Source: DATDAH01 sp963792205 (GTDB lineage: Bacteria > Actinomycetota > Acidimicrobiia > Acidimicrobiales > DATDAH01). Taken from it: a stretch of DNA of 64,000 nt. The notes below the pieces were generated by a model. It did not search any database. It saw nothing but the letters and a program-made list of their open reading frames with translations, and was not told the DNA's origin. Positions within the stretch are counted from its first letter, which is position 1; each line of letters opens with the position of its first letter. The stretch lies in NCBI GenBank assembly GCA_963792205.1, contig CAWBVI010000005.1:434001-498000 (forward strand). Direction: 5' to 3'. Made by a program: the position numbers and the translations under genes. Below, piece by piece: positions 25,446-33,887 of the stretch.

Positions 25446-26642
25446 ATGAGCACCACCGCGGCGACCAGCGTCTACTACGACCCCTACGACGTCGAGATCA
25501 ACGCTGACCCCTACCCCACCTACCGCCGGCTGCGGGACGAGGCGCCGATCTACTACAACGAGCCCTACGACCTCTGGGTGCTGTCCCGCCACGAGGACGT
25601 CGAGAAGGGGCTGGTCGACTGGGAGACCTTCTCGTCCGCCCGCGGCGACATCCTCGAGATCATCAAGTCCGGGATGGAGCTGCCCTCGGGCGTGGTCCTG
25701 TTCGAGGACCCCCCGATCCACACCATGCACCGCGGCCTGATGTCCCGGGTCTTCACGCCGAGGAAGATGAACGCGCTGGAGGACAAGGTGCGGGAGTTCT
25801 GCGCCCGCGGCCTCGACCCGCTGGTGGGCACGGACCGGTTCGACTTCATCGCCGACCTCGGCGCCGACATGCCGATGCGGGTCATCGGCATGCTGCTCGG
25901 CATCCCCGAATCCGACCTCGAGTCGATCCGCGACAAGTCCGACGACATGCTGCGGACCGAGGCCGGCCAGCCCATGGACCTCGACAAGGGCGTGGCGACC
26001 GGCAAGATGTTCGAGGAGTACATCGCCTGGCGGGCCGAGCACCCCGCCGACGACCTCATGACGGCGCTGCTGAACGCCGAGTTCGAGGACGAGACCGGGA
26101 CGATCCGCACCCTCACCCGCCAGGAGGTGTCGACCTACACCCAGGTCGTCGCCGGCGCGGGCAACGAGACCACCACGAAGCTCATCGGCTGGCTGGGCAA
26201 GCTGCTGGCGGAGCACCCCGACCAGCGCCGGGAGCTGGTCGAGGACCGTTCGCTCATCAACAACGCGATCGAGGAGGCCCTGCGCTACGAGCCGCCCGGG
26301 CCCCACGTCGCCCGCTACGTGGCCAAGGACGTGGAGTACTACGGCACGACCATGCCGGAGGGGGCCGCCATGCTGATGCTGGTGGGGGCGGCCAACCGGG
26401 ACGAGCGCCGCTACGACGACCCGGACCGCTTCGACATCCACCGCGACCTGGGCCAGCACCTCACCTTCGGGTACGGGCTCCACTTCTGCCTGGGGGCGGC
26501 TCTGGCCCGGCTCGAGGGCCGGGTGGCCCTCGACGAGGTGCTGAACCGCTTCCCCGAGTGGGAGGTCGACTACGACAACATCAAGCTGGCCCCCACCTCG
26601 ACCGTCCGGGGCTTCGAGACCCTCCCCGTCTTCATTCCCTGA
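25446..26642 (+). CDS. Cytochrome P450, paralogue of the first (398 aa)
   Basis: Shares long identical blocks with the P450 at 235-1431, for example the N-terminal ADPYPTYRRLRDEAP and the haem region, and has the same length. I-helix VAGAGNETT, ExxR EALR, and the haem loop FGYGLHFCLG with C348 are intact. RBS GGGAGGACC precedes the ATG. The divergent neighbour is a Rieske oxygenase and the convergent neighbour a TetR regulator, so expression is probably substrate-induced. Redox partners are absent from the window. Its substrate is probably related to that of the other P450. Confidence 0.95.
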   Translation: MSTTAATSVYYDPYDVEINADPYPTYRRLRDEAPIYYNEPYDLWVLSRHEDVEKGLVDWETFSSARGDILEIIKSGMELPSGVVLFEDPPIHTMHRGLMSRVFTPRKMNALEDKVREFCARGLDPLVGTDRFDFIADLGADMPMRVIGMLLGIPESDLESIRDKSDDMLRTEAGQPMDLDKGVATGKMFEEYIAWRAEHPADDLMTALLNAEFEDETGTIRTLTRQEVSTYTQVVAGAGNETTTKLIGWLGKLLAEHPDQRRELVEDRSLINNAIEEALRYEPPGPHVARYVAKDVEYYGTTMPEGAAMLMLVGAANRDERRYDDPDRFDIHRDLGQHLTFGYGLHFCLGAALARLEGRVALDEVLNRFPEWEVDYDNIKLAPTSTVRGFETLPVFIP

Positions 26643-27237
26643 CCCAGGGGACGCGGCCGGCGTGGATGGCGTCGACGAGGAGGCGGACGACGCCGGCGAC
26701 GGCCCGGCTGGCCTCGTCCGGCTTCAGCCCCCAGACCGCAGTCAGCCGGTCGTAGGCGTTGACGGTCCAGAGCACGTCCAGCATCGCGGCCGCCATCTCG
26801 CGGTCGGCCTCCGACCAGTCCGACGTCGCCGGCTCGACCGCGGCCCGCAGGGCATCCCGCCGACGCTGGTCCATGTCGTCGAGCGTGGGGTTCTCGAGGG
26901 GATGGGACCGGAGGGCGAACGACGAGAGGTAGGCGAACACCCGGGCGGTGACCTCGGGCAGGCCGTCGAGGTCGAGTCCGGTCAGCGGCTCGCCGGCTTC
27001 CTCCTCGAGGCGGCGGATGACGGCCTCGTGGAGGTCGCGCTCCGACGCGAAGTGCCGGTACACGGTGCGCTCGTTGACGCCCGCCCGCTGGGCCACGGCC
27101 CGCACGGTCACCTCCCGCCAGTCCCAGCGCGGGGAGCTGTGCACCAGTTCCGCCCCCGCGACGACGATGCGCTCCCGCGTCTGGGCCGCCTGCGCCCGCC
27201 GGACGGGGCTCTCGTAGCGCCGGCGCGGCTCGACCAT
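26632..27237 (-). CDS. TetR-family transcriptional regulator (201 aa)
   Basis: Start chosen at ATG 27237 (MVEPRRRYESPVRRAQAAQT), which sits directly before the N-terminal helix; an upstream in-frame start adds 23 unlikely residues. The helix-turn-helix is VRAVAQRAGVNERTVYRHFA at about residues 41-60. The C-terminal ligand domain ends WVRE. It overlaps the P450 end by 11 bases, convergently, and is divergent from the SDR at 27327 across an 89-base spacer. A repressor of the SDR, the P450 or itself is likely. The ligand is unknown. Confidence 0.92.
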   Translation of the reverse strand: MVEPRRRYESPVRRAQAAQTRERIVVAGAELVHSSPRWDWREVTVRAVAQRAGVNERTVYRHFASERDLHEAVIRRLEEEAGEPLTGLDLDGLPEVTARVFAYLSSFALRSHPLENPTLDDMDQRRRDALRAAVEPATSDWSEADREMAAAMLDVLWTVNAYDRLTAVWGLKPDEASRAVAGVVRLLVDAIHAGRVPWVRE

Positions 27238-27326
27238 GGCCCGAGCGTAGGAACTGCCGTCCTCGTTGCCCGTCCACGAGGCGCCTGCTATGCAACTGCT
27301 CAGCATCAGACCGAGAGGGGAACCGC

Positions 27327-28073
27327 GTGGGCGAGTTGGACGGGAAGGTGGCGGTCATCACCGGCGCAGGGTCGGGGATGGCCAAGGCCGCGGCCGAGGT
27401 GTTCGTGCGGGAGGGGGCGAAGGTGCTGGCCGCCGACATCACCGGCCAGGAGGAGGACACGGCGGCCGAGCTCGGTGACGCCGTCGTCCCCTGCCGGTGC
27501 GACGTCTCCGACGAGGCCCAGGTCGAGGCCATGTTCGCCGCGGCCCAGGAGGCGTTCGGGCAGGTGGATGCGGTGCTCAACGTGGCCGGCGTGGCGGGGG
27601 CGGAGGCGCTGGCGGACATCACCATGGCCGAGTACGACCGGATCATGGCCGTCGACCTCAAGGGGGTCATGCTCGGCACCAAGCACGCGATCCGGACGAT
27701 GATCCCGACGGGCGGCGGCGCGATCGTGAACTGGTCGTCGATCGGCGGCCTGAACGCATCGCCCATGCCCACGAGCGTCTACTCCGCGGCCAAGGCCGGG
27801 GTCATCTCGTTCACCAAGGCCGCCGCCGTCGAGTACGGCGTCAAGGGCATCCGGGCCAACGCCATCTGCCCGGGGTTCATCGAGACGCCGATGTCCGGCG
27901 GCCCGGGCGCGGCCGACCGCTTCCCCGCCCTCGTGCAGGGGTCGGCCCTCAAGCGGGGCGGCCAGCCCGAGGAGGTCGCCGAGGTGGCCGCCTTCCTGGC
28001 CTCCGATCGGGCGAGCTACGTCACCGGCGCGATCATCCCGGTCGACGGAGGCACCGTCTGCAACATGCCTTGA
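27327..28073 (+). CDS. Short-chain dehydrogenase, hydroxysteroid-dehydrogenase-like (248 aa)
   Basis: GTG start after GAGAGGGG. Cofactor motif TGAGSGMAKA at residues 12-21, NVAG motif, catalytic YSAAKAG and C-terminal ITGAIIPVDGG are in order. This is the 3-alpha/20-beta-hydroxysteroid dehydrogenase type of SDR by general pattern, although that name is often assigned loosely. Flanked by two TetR regulators, one divergent and one ten bases downstream on the same strand. It probably oxidises a secondary alcohol made by the oxygenases nearby. Confidence 0.92.
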   Translation: MGELDGKVAVITGAGSGMAKAAAEVFVREGAKVLAADITGQEEDTAAELGDAVVPCRCDVSDEAQVEAMFAAAQEAFGQVDAVLNVAGVAGAEALADITMAEYDRIMAVDLKGVMLGTKHAIRTMIPTGGGAIVNWSSIGGLNASPMPTSVYSAAKAGVISFTKAAAVEYGVKGIRANAICPGFIETPMSGGPGAADRFPALVQGSALKRGGQPEEVAEVAAFLASDRASYVTGAIIPVDGGTVCNMP

Positions 28074-28083
28074 CCCGGCCGCC

Positions 28084-28662
28084 ATGAGCTCGCCCCGCCG
28101 GCTCGGCGCCGAGGACTCGACCACCCGGGCCGCCCTCCTCGACGCCGCCCAGGCGCTGATGCTCGAAGAGGGCTACGCCGCGGTGACCTCCCGGCGCGTG
28201 GCGGCCAAGGCCGGGCTCAAGCCCCAGCTCGTCCATTACTACTTCCGGACGATGGACGACCTGTTCCTGGCTCTCGTCCGTCGGGGGGCGGAGCAGAACA
28301 TCGAGCGCCAGGCCCGGGCCCTCGCCTCGCCCCAGCCGTTGCGGGCGCTGTGGGCGTTCAGCACCGACCCCGCCGGCACGAGCCTGACGATGGAGTTCTC
28401 CGCGCTGGCCAACCACCGCAAGGGCATCCGGGCCGAGCTGGCGGCCTACGGGGAGCAGTTCCGGCGGCTCCAGCACGAAGCACTTGCCGCGGTGCTCGAG
28501 CGCGCCGGCGTCGACCCGGCCCGCTACCCGCCCGACGCGGTCCTCTTCCTGATCACCGCGCTGTCGCGCATCCTCGTCCTGGAGGAGCAGATCGGCATGA
28601 CCTCGGGCCACACCGAGGTCCGGGCCCTGGTCGAGGACCTCCTCCGCCGCTTCGAACCGTGA
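28084..28662 (+). CDS. TetR-family transcriptional regulator (192 aa)
   Basis: The N-terminal DNA-binding domain has TSRRVAAKAGLKPQLVHYYF at about residues 38-57. The C-terminal half contains the TMEFSALANHRKGIR stretch found in one TetR subgroup of actinobacterial catabolic clusters. It lies ten bases after the SDR and is probably co-transcribed, so it may provide feedback on the oxygenase/SDR locus. Downstream is the first ABC binding protein, preceded by a symmetric sequence. Confidence 0.92.
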   Translation: MSSPRRLGAEDSTTRAALLDAAQALMLEEGYAAVTSRRVAAKAGLKPQLVHYYFRTMDDLFLALVRRGAEQNIERQARALASPQPLRALWAFSTDPAGTSLTMEFSALANHRKGIRAELAAYGEQFRRLQHEALAAVLERAGVDPARYPPDAVLFLITALSRILVLEEQIGMTSGHTEVRALVEDLLRRFEP

Positions 28663-28695
28663 GAACGGGGTCCTGCTGACTTGAGAACGGTCTTT

Positions 28696-28712
28696 CGGAC
28701 CCCTAGGGTCCG
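28696..28712. promoter_or_regulatory. Inverted repeat before first ABC binding-protein gene
   Basis: CGGACCC-CTA-GGGTCCG has perfect seven-base arms and lies 24 bases before the GTG start at 28736, between a TetR gene and the binding-protein gene. It could be a terminator-like hairpin for the TetR gene or an operator. Confidence 0.4.
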
Positions 28713-28735
28713 GCCGTCCTACGAGAGGGGAGACC

Positions 28736-30043
28736 GTGACCACACGGCGCATGTTCGGGTTCGTCTTCGCGGCCGCGCTGGCCGTGGTCGGCTGCACCGC
28801 CGGCGACGACGGCACCGAGGAGTCCAGCGACACCACCGCCGCGACCAGCGAGTCGACGGATGCGCCGGTGGCGACCGGCCCGGCCCCCGGGGTCACGGAC
28901 GACAGCATCAAGGTCGGGGTCACCTACGTGGACACCGCGGCCCTGGTCGCCTCGGGCCTCGAATACGACCTCGGCGACCACCAGGTGGTGTACACCGCAC
29001 TGTTCGACGCCATCAACGAGGAGGGCGGCATCAACGGCCGGCAGATCGAGCCGGTCTTCGCCCCCATCGACCCCACCAGCGTCTCCCCGGCCGAGGAGGC
29101 CTGCGTGCGGCTGACCGAGGACGAGGACGTGTTCGTCATCACCGGCTTCTTCCTCGCCGACGCCGTGAACTGCCCGGTCAGCACCCACGCGACCGCCGTC
29201 GTCGGCGGCGAGATCACGCCGGAGCGGACCGAAGCGGCGGAGGCGCCGTGGGTGTCCTGGCTGCCCGACACCGACCAGCCCGACGCCGTGCTCCGGGCCA
29301 TGGACGAGCAAGGCGAGCTCGACGGCACGGTCGGCATCTGGGTCGCCGAGCGCGACCAGGCGACGATGGACGACCTCGTCCTCCCGGTGCTCGAGGAGCT
29401 GGGCGCCAATGTGGCCGAGACCGCCGTCGCCGTCGCCCCGGCTGACGACCCCGCCGCGCAGCAGGCGGAGACGGCGACCATCGCCGAGCGCTTCGAAGCA
29501 TCCGGCGTCGACACGGTGGTGCTCATCGGCTCCAGCGCCCAGGGCTGGCCCCAGAACATGGTCGAGAGCACCTACCGCCCGCAGCTCCTCTTCACCACCA
29601 TCGTCGGACCCCGGGCATTCGCGACCAACGCGGCCACGACCGACACCTCGATCCTGGAGGGTTCGCTGTCGGGCGGCGGCTACGGCCCCGACGCCGCCCG
29701 CTTCGACGAGCCGGTGATGCAGGAGTGCATCCAGACGCTGGCGGACGCCGGGGTGGAGACACCCACACCCGCCGAGTCCGGCGACGACCCCTCAAATCAG
29801 CCCTACCAGGCCGCCCTCCAGGCCTGCCCCGACATCGCCCTGCTGACGGCGCTGCTCGAAGCCGCCGGCGAGGACTTGAACTACGGGACCCTCGAGGCCG
29901 CCATCGACGGCCTCGAGGTCTCCATCCCCGGCGACCCCGAGCCGAGGACCTACGGCCCGCCCCCCGCCGCCGACGGCGACCCGACCGCCTACCTGTTCAG
30001 CTGGGACGAGTCCGCCGGCGACTTCGTCCTGCAAGAGGGCTGA
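28736..30043 (+). CDS. ABC transporter substrate-binding lipoprotein, branched-chain type (435 aa)
   Basis: GTG start after GAGGGGAGA. The signal peptide TTRRMFGFVFAAALAVVGC ends in a lipobox cysteine at residue 20, followed by a low-complexity Thr/Ser-rich linker. The periplasmic-binding-protein type 1 fold begins GVTDDSIKVGVTYVDT and has DPTSVSPAEEACVRLTED further on. It would capture an external ligand at the membrane. No permease or ATPase gene is adjacent, so it is an orphan. It is a close paralogue of 36037-37347, with related upstream sequence. Confidence 0.93.
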   Translation: MTTRRMFGFVFAAALAVVGCTAGDDGTEESSDTTAATSESTDAPVATGPAPGVTDDSIKVGVTYVDTAALVASGLEYDLGDHQVVYTALFDAINEEGGINGRQIEPVFAPIDPTSVSPAEEACVRLTEDEDVFVITGFFLADAVNCPVSTHATAVVGGEITPERTEAAEAPWVSWLPDTDQPDAVLRAMDEQGELDGTVGIWVAERDQATMDDLVLPVLEELGANVAETAVAVAPADDPAAQQAETATIAERFEASGVDTVVLIGSSAQGWPQNMVESTYRPQLLFTTIVGPRAFATNAATTDTSILEGSLSGGGYGPDAARFDEPVMQECIQTLADAGVETPTPAESGDDPSNQPYQAALQACPDIALLTALLEAAGEDLNYGTLEAAIDGLEVSIPGDPEPRTYGPPPAADGDPTAYLFSWDESAGDFVLQEG

Positions 30044-30087
30044 GGACGTGCGCGGCAAGGCCGAAGCTGCTGCGCTTGATCTGGGAC

Positions 30088-30110
30088 ATCGCCAAGCTGC
30101 GCTTGGCGAT
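30088..30110. terminator. Hairpin between convergent binding-protein and molybdoenzyme genes
   Basis: ATCGCCAAG-CTGCG-CTTGGCGAT is a perfect nine-base stem with a five-base loop in the 125-base gap between convergent genes. A bidirectional terminator is likely by position, although neither side carries a T tract. Confidence 0.55.
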
Positions 30111-30168
30111 CAGGGCTGTGCTTGCCAGGTCGCCTCGCCTATCGGCTCGGCTCCGGGCCCGAGACCCG

Positions 30169-30639
30169 TCAGCCGGCGCGGTTCCGGATGGCGAGGAGGA
30201 CGCCGTCGACGATGCTCTGGTAGCCGGTGCAGCGGCAGAGGTTGCCCGACAGCGCCTCTCGGATCTCCTGCTCGTCGGCCGTCGGGTTCTCCTCGAGGAG
30301 GGCGACGGTCGTCATCACGAACCCGGGCGTGCAGAAACCGCACTGGAACCCGTGGGTCGCCCAGAACGCCTGCTGCACGGGATGGAGCCGGTCGCCGTCG
30401 GCCAGGCCTTCGACGGTCTGGACCTCGTGACCCGCCGCCTGCACGGCGAGCAGCAGGCACGAGCGCACGGCATCACCGTCGACGAGCACCGTGCAGGCGC
30501 CACAGACGCCGTGCTCACAGCCGAGGTGGGTGCCGGTGAGGCGGAGCTCGTCGCGCAGGAAGTCGGCCAGCGTCACCCGGGGCTCGACGCTCGACTCGAC
30601 GGCCTCGCCGTTGACCACGAGCCGGATGTCCTCGCTCAC
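30169..30639 (-). CDS. Molybdoenzyme [2Fe-2S] small subunit, CoxS-like (156 aa)
   Basis: Two iron-sulfur clusters are predicted: the plant-ferredoxin-type motif GCEHGVCGACTVLVDG with a further cysteine in SCLLLAVQ, and the helical cluster CGFCTPG...CRCTGYQ. Length is normal for the small subunit of xanthine-oxidase-family enzymes. It transfers electrons from the molybdenum site to FAD. The start overlaps the medium subunit by four bases, and it is the last of the three genes transcribed from 33877. Specificity depends on the large subunit. Confidence 0.94.
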   Translation of the reverse strand: MSEDIRLVVNGEAVESSVEPRVTLADFLRDELRLTGTHLGCEHGVCGACTVLVDGDAVRSCLLLAVQAAGHEVQTVEGLADGDRLHPVQQAFWATHGFQCGFCTPGFVMTTVALLEENPTADEQEIREALSGNLCRCTGYQSIVDGVLLAIRNRAG

Positions 30640-31511
30640 GGCAGCCCTCCTGCCCGCTCGGCCGCGGCGGTGAGGGCTCGGCGGACGACCACACCGGCGA
30701 GGTGGCGCCGGTAGGCGGCGCTGCCGTGGGTGTCCGACGCCGGCTCGAGGTCCTGAGTCGCCTCGGCCGCGGCGGCCGCGAACGTCTCGGCGTCGACGTC
30801 GGCTCCGATCAGCGCGGCCTCGGCCGCGGGGGCCCGGACGGGGCGGTCACTGACGCCGAAGAGGCAGATGCGGGCCGCCCCGATGGCCCCGTTGCCGTTC
30901 CGGGCGACCATGGCCGCCGCCCCGACGAGGGCGAAGTCGCCGTGGCGCCGGGCGACCTCCTGGAACGACCAGCCCGCCCCGGGCGGCGTCGCCGGCACCC
31001 GGACCTCGACCAGGCACTCGTCGTCGGCGAGGGCGGTGGTGAAGTGGCCGCGGAAGAACTCGTCCGCCGGGATGACGCGCTCGCCGGCCTCGCTCCGCAC
31101 GACCATGTCGGCCTCGGTGACCACCGCGACGGCGGGCAGCTCGGCCGACGAATCGGCGTGGGCGATGCTGCCGCCGATGGTGCCGCGGTTGCGGATCGCC
31201 GCGTGCCCGATGTACGGCAGCGACTCGGCCAGCACCGGCGTGCGCTCCGCGACCAAGGGCGAGCGCTCGGCCTCGCGCTCCCGGGTCGCGGCCCCGAACC
31301 CGACGGCCCCGTCCCGGTCGTCGATGCCGTGCAGCGAGGCGACCCCGTTGACGTCGACGAGGTGCGCGGGCCGGGCCAGGCGCATCGCCAGCATGGGGAC
31401 GAGGCTCTGGCCGCCGGCGATGATCTTGGCCTCGTCGCCGTGCTCGGCGAGCAGGGCGAGGACCTCCTCCAGCGTGTCGGGGGCCGAGTAGTCGAAGGGT
31501 GCCGCCTTCAC
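30636..31511 (-). CDS. Molybdoenzyme FAD-binding medium subunit, CoxM-like (291 aa)
   Basis: Starts MKAAPFDYSAPDTLEEVLAL. FAD-binding loops AGGQSLVPML at about residues 32-41 and TIGGSIAHAD at about 109-118 are both present, as in CO dehydrogenase medium subunits. It hands electrons from the iron-sulfur clusters to an external acceptor. ATGA-type overlaps join it to the large subunit upstream and the small subunit downstream, so the three form one complex. Confidence 0.94.
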   Translation of the reverse strand: MKAAPFDYSAPDTLEEVLALLAEHGDEAKIIAGGQSLVPMLAMRLARPAHLVDVNGVASLHGIDDRDGAVGFGAATREREAERSPLVAERTPVLAESLPYIGHAAIRNRGTIGGSIAHADSSAELPAVAVVTEADMVVRSEAGERVIPADEFFRGHFTTALADDECLVEVRVPATPPGAGWSFQEVARRHGDFALVGAAAMVARNGNGAIGAARICLFGVSDRPVRAPAAEAALIGADVDAETFAAAAAEATQDLEPASDTHGSAAYRRHLAGVVVRRALTAAAERAGGLP

Positions 31512-33877
31512 GTCGCCGGCACCGTCCCGGCCAGCTCGAGGATGCGGGACGGCGGCAGGTGCTGGCTGGTGATCCGGGCACCGAAGGGCGCCAGCGCGTC
31601 CTCGATGGCACTGACGAGGGCCGCCGGGGACACGATGAACCCGCCCTCACCGACGCCCCGGAAGTTCACGTCCGGGTCGGTGAGGATCGTGTCGACGTGG
31701 TGGATCTCGATCCGGGGGACGGTCGTGGCCGTGGGGAGCAGGTAGTCCATGAACGTGCCCGCCTGGGGTTGGCCGTCCTCGTCGTAGGCCGCGTGCTCCA
31801 GGAGCACGGCGCCGATCCCCTGGGCCACCCCGCCCCGCACCTGGCCCTCGACGATCGCCGGGTTGACGGCGACGCCGCAGTCCTCGACCACGAGGTAGCG
31901 CTCGATCTCCACCAGGCCGGTCTCGACGTCGACCTCGACGATGCAGCAGTGGGTCCCGCCCGACCATCCCGAGTCGCCCCCGTCGTAGGTGCGGGTGACC
32001 CGCAGCTCGGCGTCGGCCTCTGCGGGCAGCCGCTCGGGTTCCTCTTCGACGATGCGGGCCAGCTCGGCCAGCTCCAGGCGCACCGCGGGCGTCCCCCGCA
32101 CGGTGACGACCCCCTCGGCCAGCTCGAGGTCGTCGGGGTTGGCCTCCAGCACGTCGCCGGCCAGGGCCAGCACCTTCGCCCGCAGCTCGCGGGAACCGTG
32201 GAGCACGGCGCCGTTGGCCATGGTGGCGGCCCGGCTCCCGCCGGTGCTGATCATCACCATCTGGGTGATGTCGGTGTCGCCGTAGCGGACGACGACGTCT
32301 TCCATGGCCACCCCGAACTCGTCGGCGGCCACCTGGGCCAGCGTCGTCTCGTGGCCCTGGCCGTGGGGCTGCTGCCGGGTGACGATCACGACCCGGCCGT
32401 CGCGGTCGACCGACAGGTGGGCGGTCTCGTCGCCCATCAGGTCCATGCGGGCCTGCCCCGGCACCTTGGGTCCGGGGGCGGGCTCCAGGTAGGAGGCCAT
32501 CCCGATGCCGAGGTGTCGGCCTTCCTCGCGGGCCGCCCGCTGGCGCTCCCGGAACCCGTCCCAGTCGACGAGCCGGGCGGCCTGCTCGACGCTCTCCTGC
32601 GTCGTCACCCCGACGAAGGGCTGGCCGGTGTGCATGGCCAGCGGCGGCTCGTCGCGCACGACGTAGTTGCGGCGCCGGACCTCGACGGGGTCGATCCCGA
32701 GCTCGCCGGCCACCAGGTCGAGGAGGCGCTCGCGGAGGAAGTCGGCCGTGGCCCACGGCCCCCGGTAGGCGACGTAGGAGGCCTTGTTCGTGTACAACGC
32801 CGTCGCGGTGGCGGCCAGAGCCTCGATCTTCGAGGGTCCCTGGAACATCCGCGGGATGGTCAGCACCTGGATCGACCCGGGGAAGGGCTCGGCCGGATAC
32901 GCCCCCAGGTTGACCTTGACGTCCATCCGCACGCCGAGCACGACCCCGTCCTCGGTGACCGCGGCCTCGAGGTCGGCCCTCTCCTCGCGGGCGTGGCCGG
33001 CGGCGGCCAGGTGCTCGAAGCGGTCCTCGACCCACTTCACCGGCCGGCCGAGGTCCTTGGCCGCGACGACGACGGCGACCTCTTCCCGACCCACGCTGTT
33101 CTTGAGCCCGAACCCGCCCCCCACGTCGCCGGCGAGGACCCGGATCTTCTCGGTCGGGACGCCGATCTGGGCGGGCAGGAACAGCCGGTACATGTGCGGC
33201 GACTGGGTCGAGGCCCAGAGGGTGAGCTGGCCCGCGTCGGCGTCCCAGTCGGCGACCAGGCCCCGGCCCTCCATGGGCACGGGTTGGTGGCGGTGCACGT
33301 CGATGCTGGCCCGCACGACCCGGTCGGCCTTGGCGAAGGCGGCGTCGATGTCGCCGAAGTTGGTCGGCATCGAGAGGTTGACGTTGTGCCCGAGCTCGTC
33401 GAACACGAGCGGCTTGTCCGGGTCGACGGCGTCGTCGTAGGTGACGACGGCGTCGAGCATGTCGATGTCCTCGATGATCAGCTCGGCCCCGTCCTCCGCG
33501 ACGTGGCGGCTCTCGGCCACGACCAGGGCGATGGGGTCGCCGACGTGGCGCACCTTGTCGGTCGCCAGCGCGTGGAAGGTGGGCAGGGTCATGCCGGGCA
33601 GCAGGTTCATCCCGCCGACGGCGCCGCCCACGATCGGTTCGACCAGGCGCCCGAGGTCGTCTCCGGTGTAGACGGCGACGACGCCGGGCAACTGGCGGGC
33701 CTCGCTCACGTCCAGGGACAGGAGCCGGCCGTGGGGCACCTGGCTGCGCAGGAACGCCCCGTGCAGCATCCCCGGCAGGTCGACGTCGTCGACGTACCGG
33801 CCCTGCCCGCTCAGGATCCGCGGGTCCTCGACCCGCTTGACCCGCTGCCCGACCGAACGCCCGCCGACCGGCTCCAT
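31508..33877 (-). CDS. Xanthine-oxidase-family molybdopterin large subunit (789 aa)
   Basis: Molybdenum-cofactor subunit of the CO dehydrogenase/xanthine dehydrogenase family. The N-terminal a/b hammerhead segment VEDPRILSGQGRYVDDVDLP, GGFGLKNSV, RQQPHGQGHETT for molybdopterin, and FRGVGEGGFIVSP with the catalytic glutamate are visible. At the loop that reads AYxCSFR in true CO dehydrogenase (form I) or AYRGAGR in form II, this protein has AYRGPWATAD, so it is neither, and CO oxidation should not be assumed. Hydroxylation of an aldehyde, heteroaromatic or other organic substrate is more likely. First gene of the three-subunit operon. Confidence 0.93.
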   Translation of the reverse strand: MEPVGGRSVGQRVKRVEDPRILSGQGRYVDDVDLPGMLHGAFLRSQVPHGRLLSLDVSEARQLPGVVAVYTGDDLGRLVEPIVGGAVGGMNLLPGMTLPTFHALATDKVRHVGDPIALVVAESRHVAEDGAELIIEDIDMLDAVVTYDDAVDPDKPLVFDELGHNVNLSMPTNFGDIDAAFAKADRVVRASIDVHRHQPVPMEGRGLVADWDADAGQLTLWASTQSPHMYRLFLPAQIGVPTEKIRVLAGDVGGGFGLKNSVGREEVAVVVAAKDLGRPVKWVEDRFEHLAAAGHAREERADLEAAVTEDGVVLGVRMDVKVNLGAYPAEPFPGSIQVLTIPRMFQGPSKIEALAATATALYTNKASYVAYRGPWATADFLRERLLDLVAGELGIDPVEVRRRNYVVRDEPPLAMHTGQPFVGVTTQESVEQAARLVDWDGFRERQRAAREEGRHLGIGMASYLEPAPGPKVPGQARMDLMGDETAHLSVDRDGRVVIVTRQQPHGQGHETTLAQVAADEFGVAMEDVVVRYGDTDITQMVMISTGGSRAATMANGAVLHGSRELRAKVLALAGDVLEANPDDLELAEGVVTVRGTPAVRLELAELARIVEEEPERLPAEADAELRVTRTYDGGDSGWSGGTHCCIVEVDVETGLVEIERYLVVEDCGVAVNPAIVEGQVRGGVAQGIGAVLLEHAAYDEDGQPQAGTFMDYLLPTATTVPRIEIHHVDTILTDPDVNFRGVGEGGFIVSPAALVSAIEDALAPFGARITSQHLPPSRILELAGTVPAT

Positions 33878-33887
33878 CAGCGCCGCA

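Noticed and set aside
9687..30110. Hairpins at 9687 and 30088 as classical rho-independent terminators
   Set aside because: Stems are convincing but no T tract follows on either strand, so they are listed only as tentative terminators.
31508..33877. True aerobic CO dehydrogenase (CoxL)
   Set aside because: The active-site loop lacks AYxCSFR, so CO oxidation is not supported.
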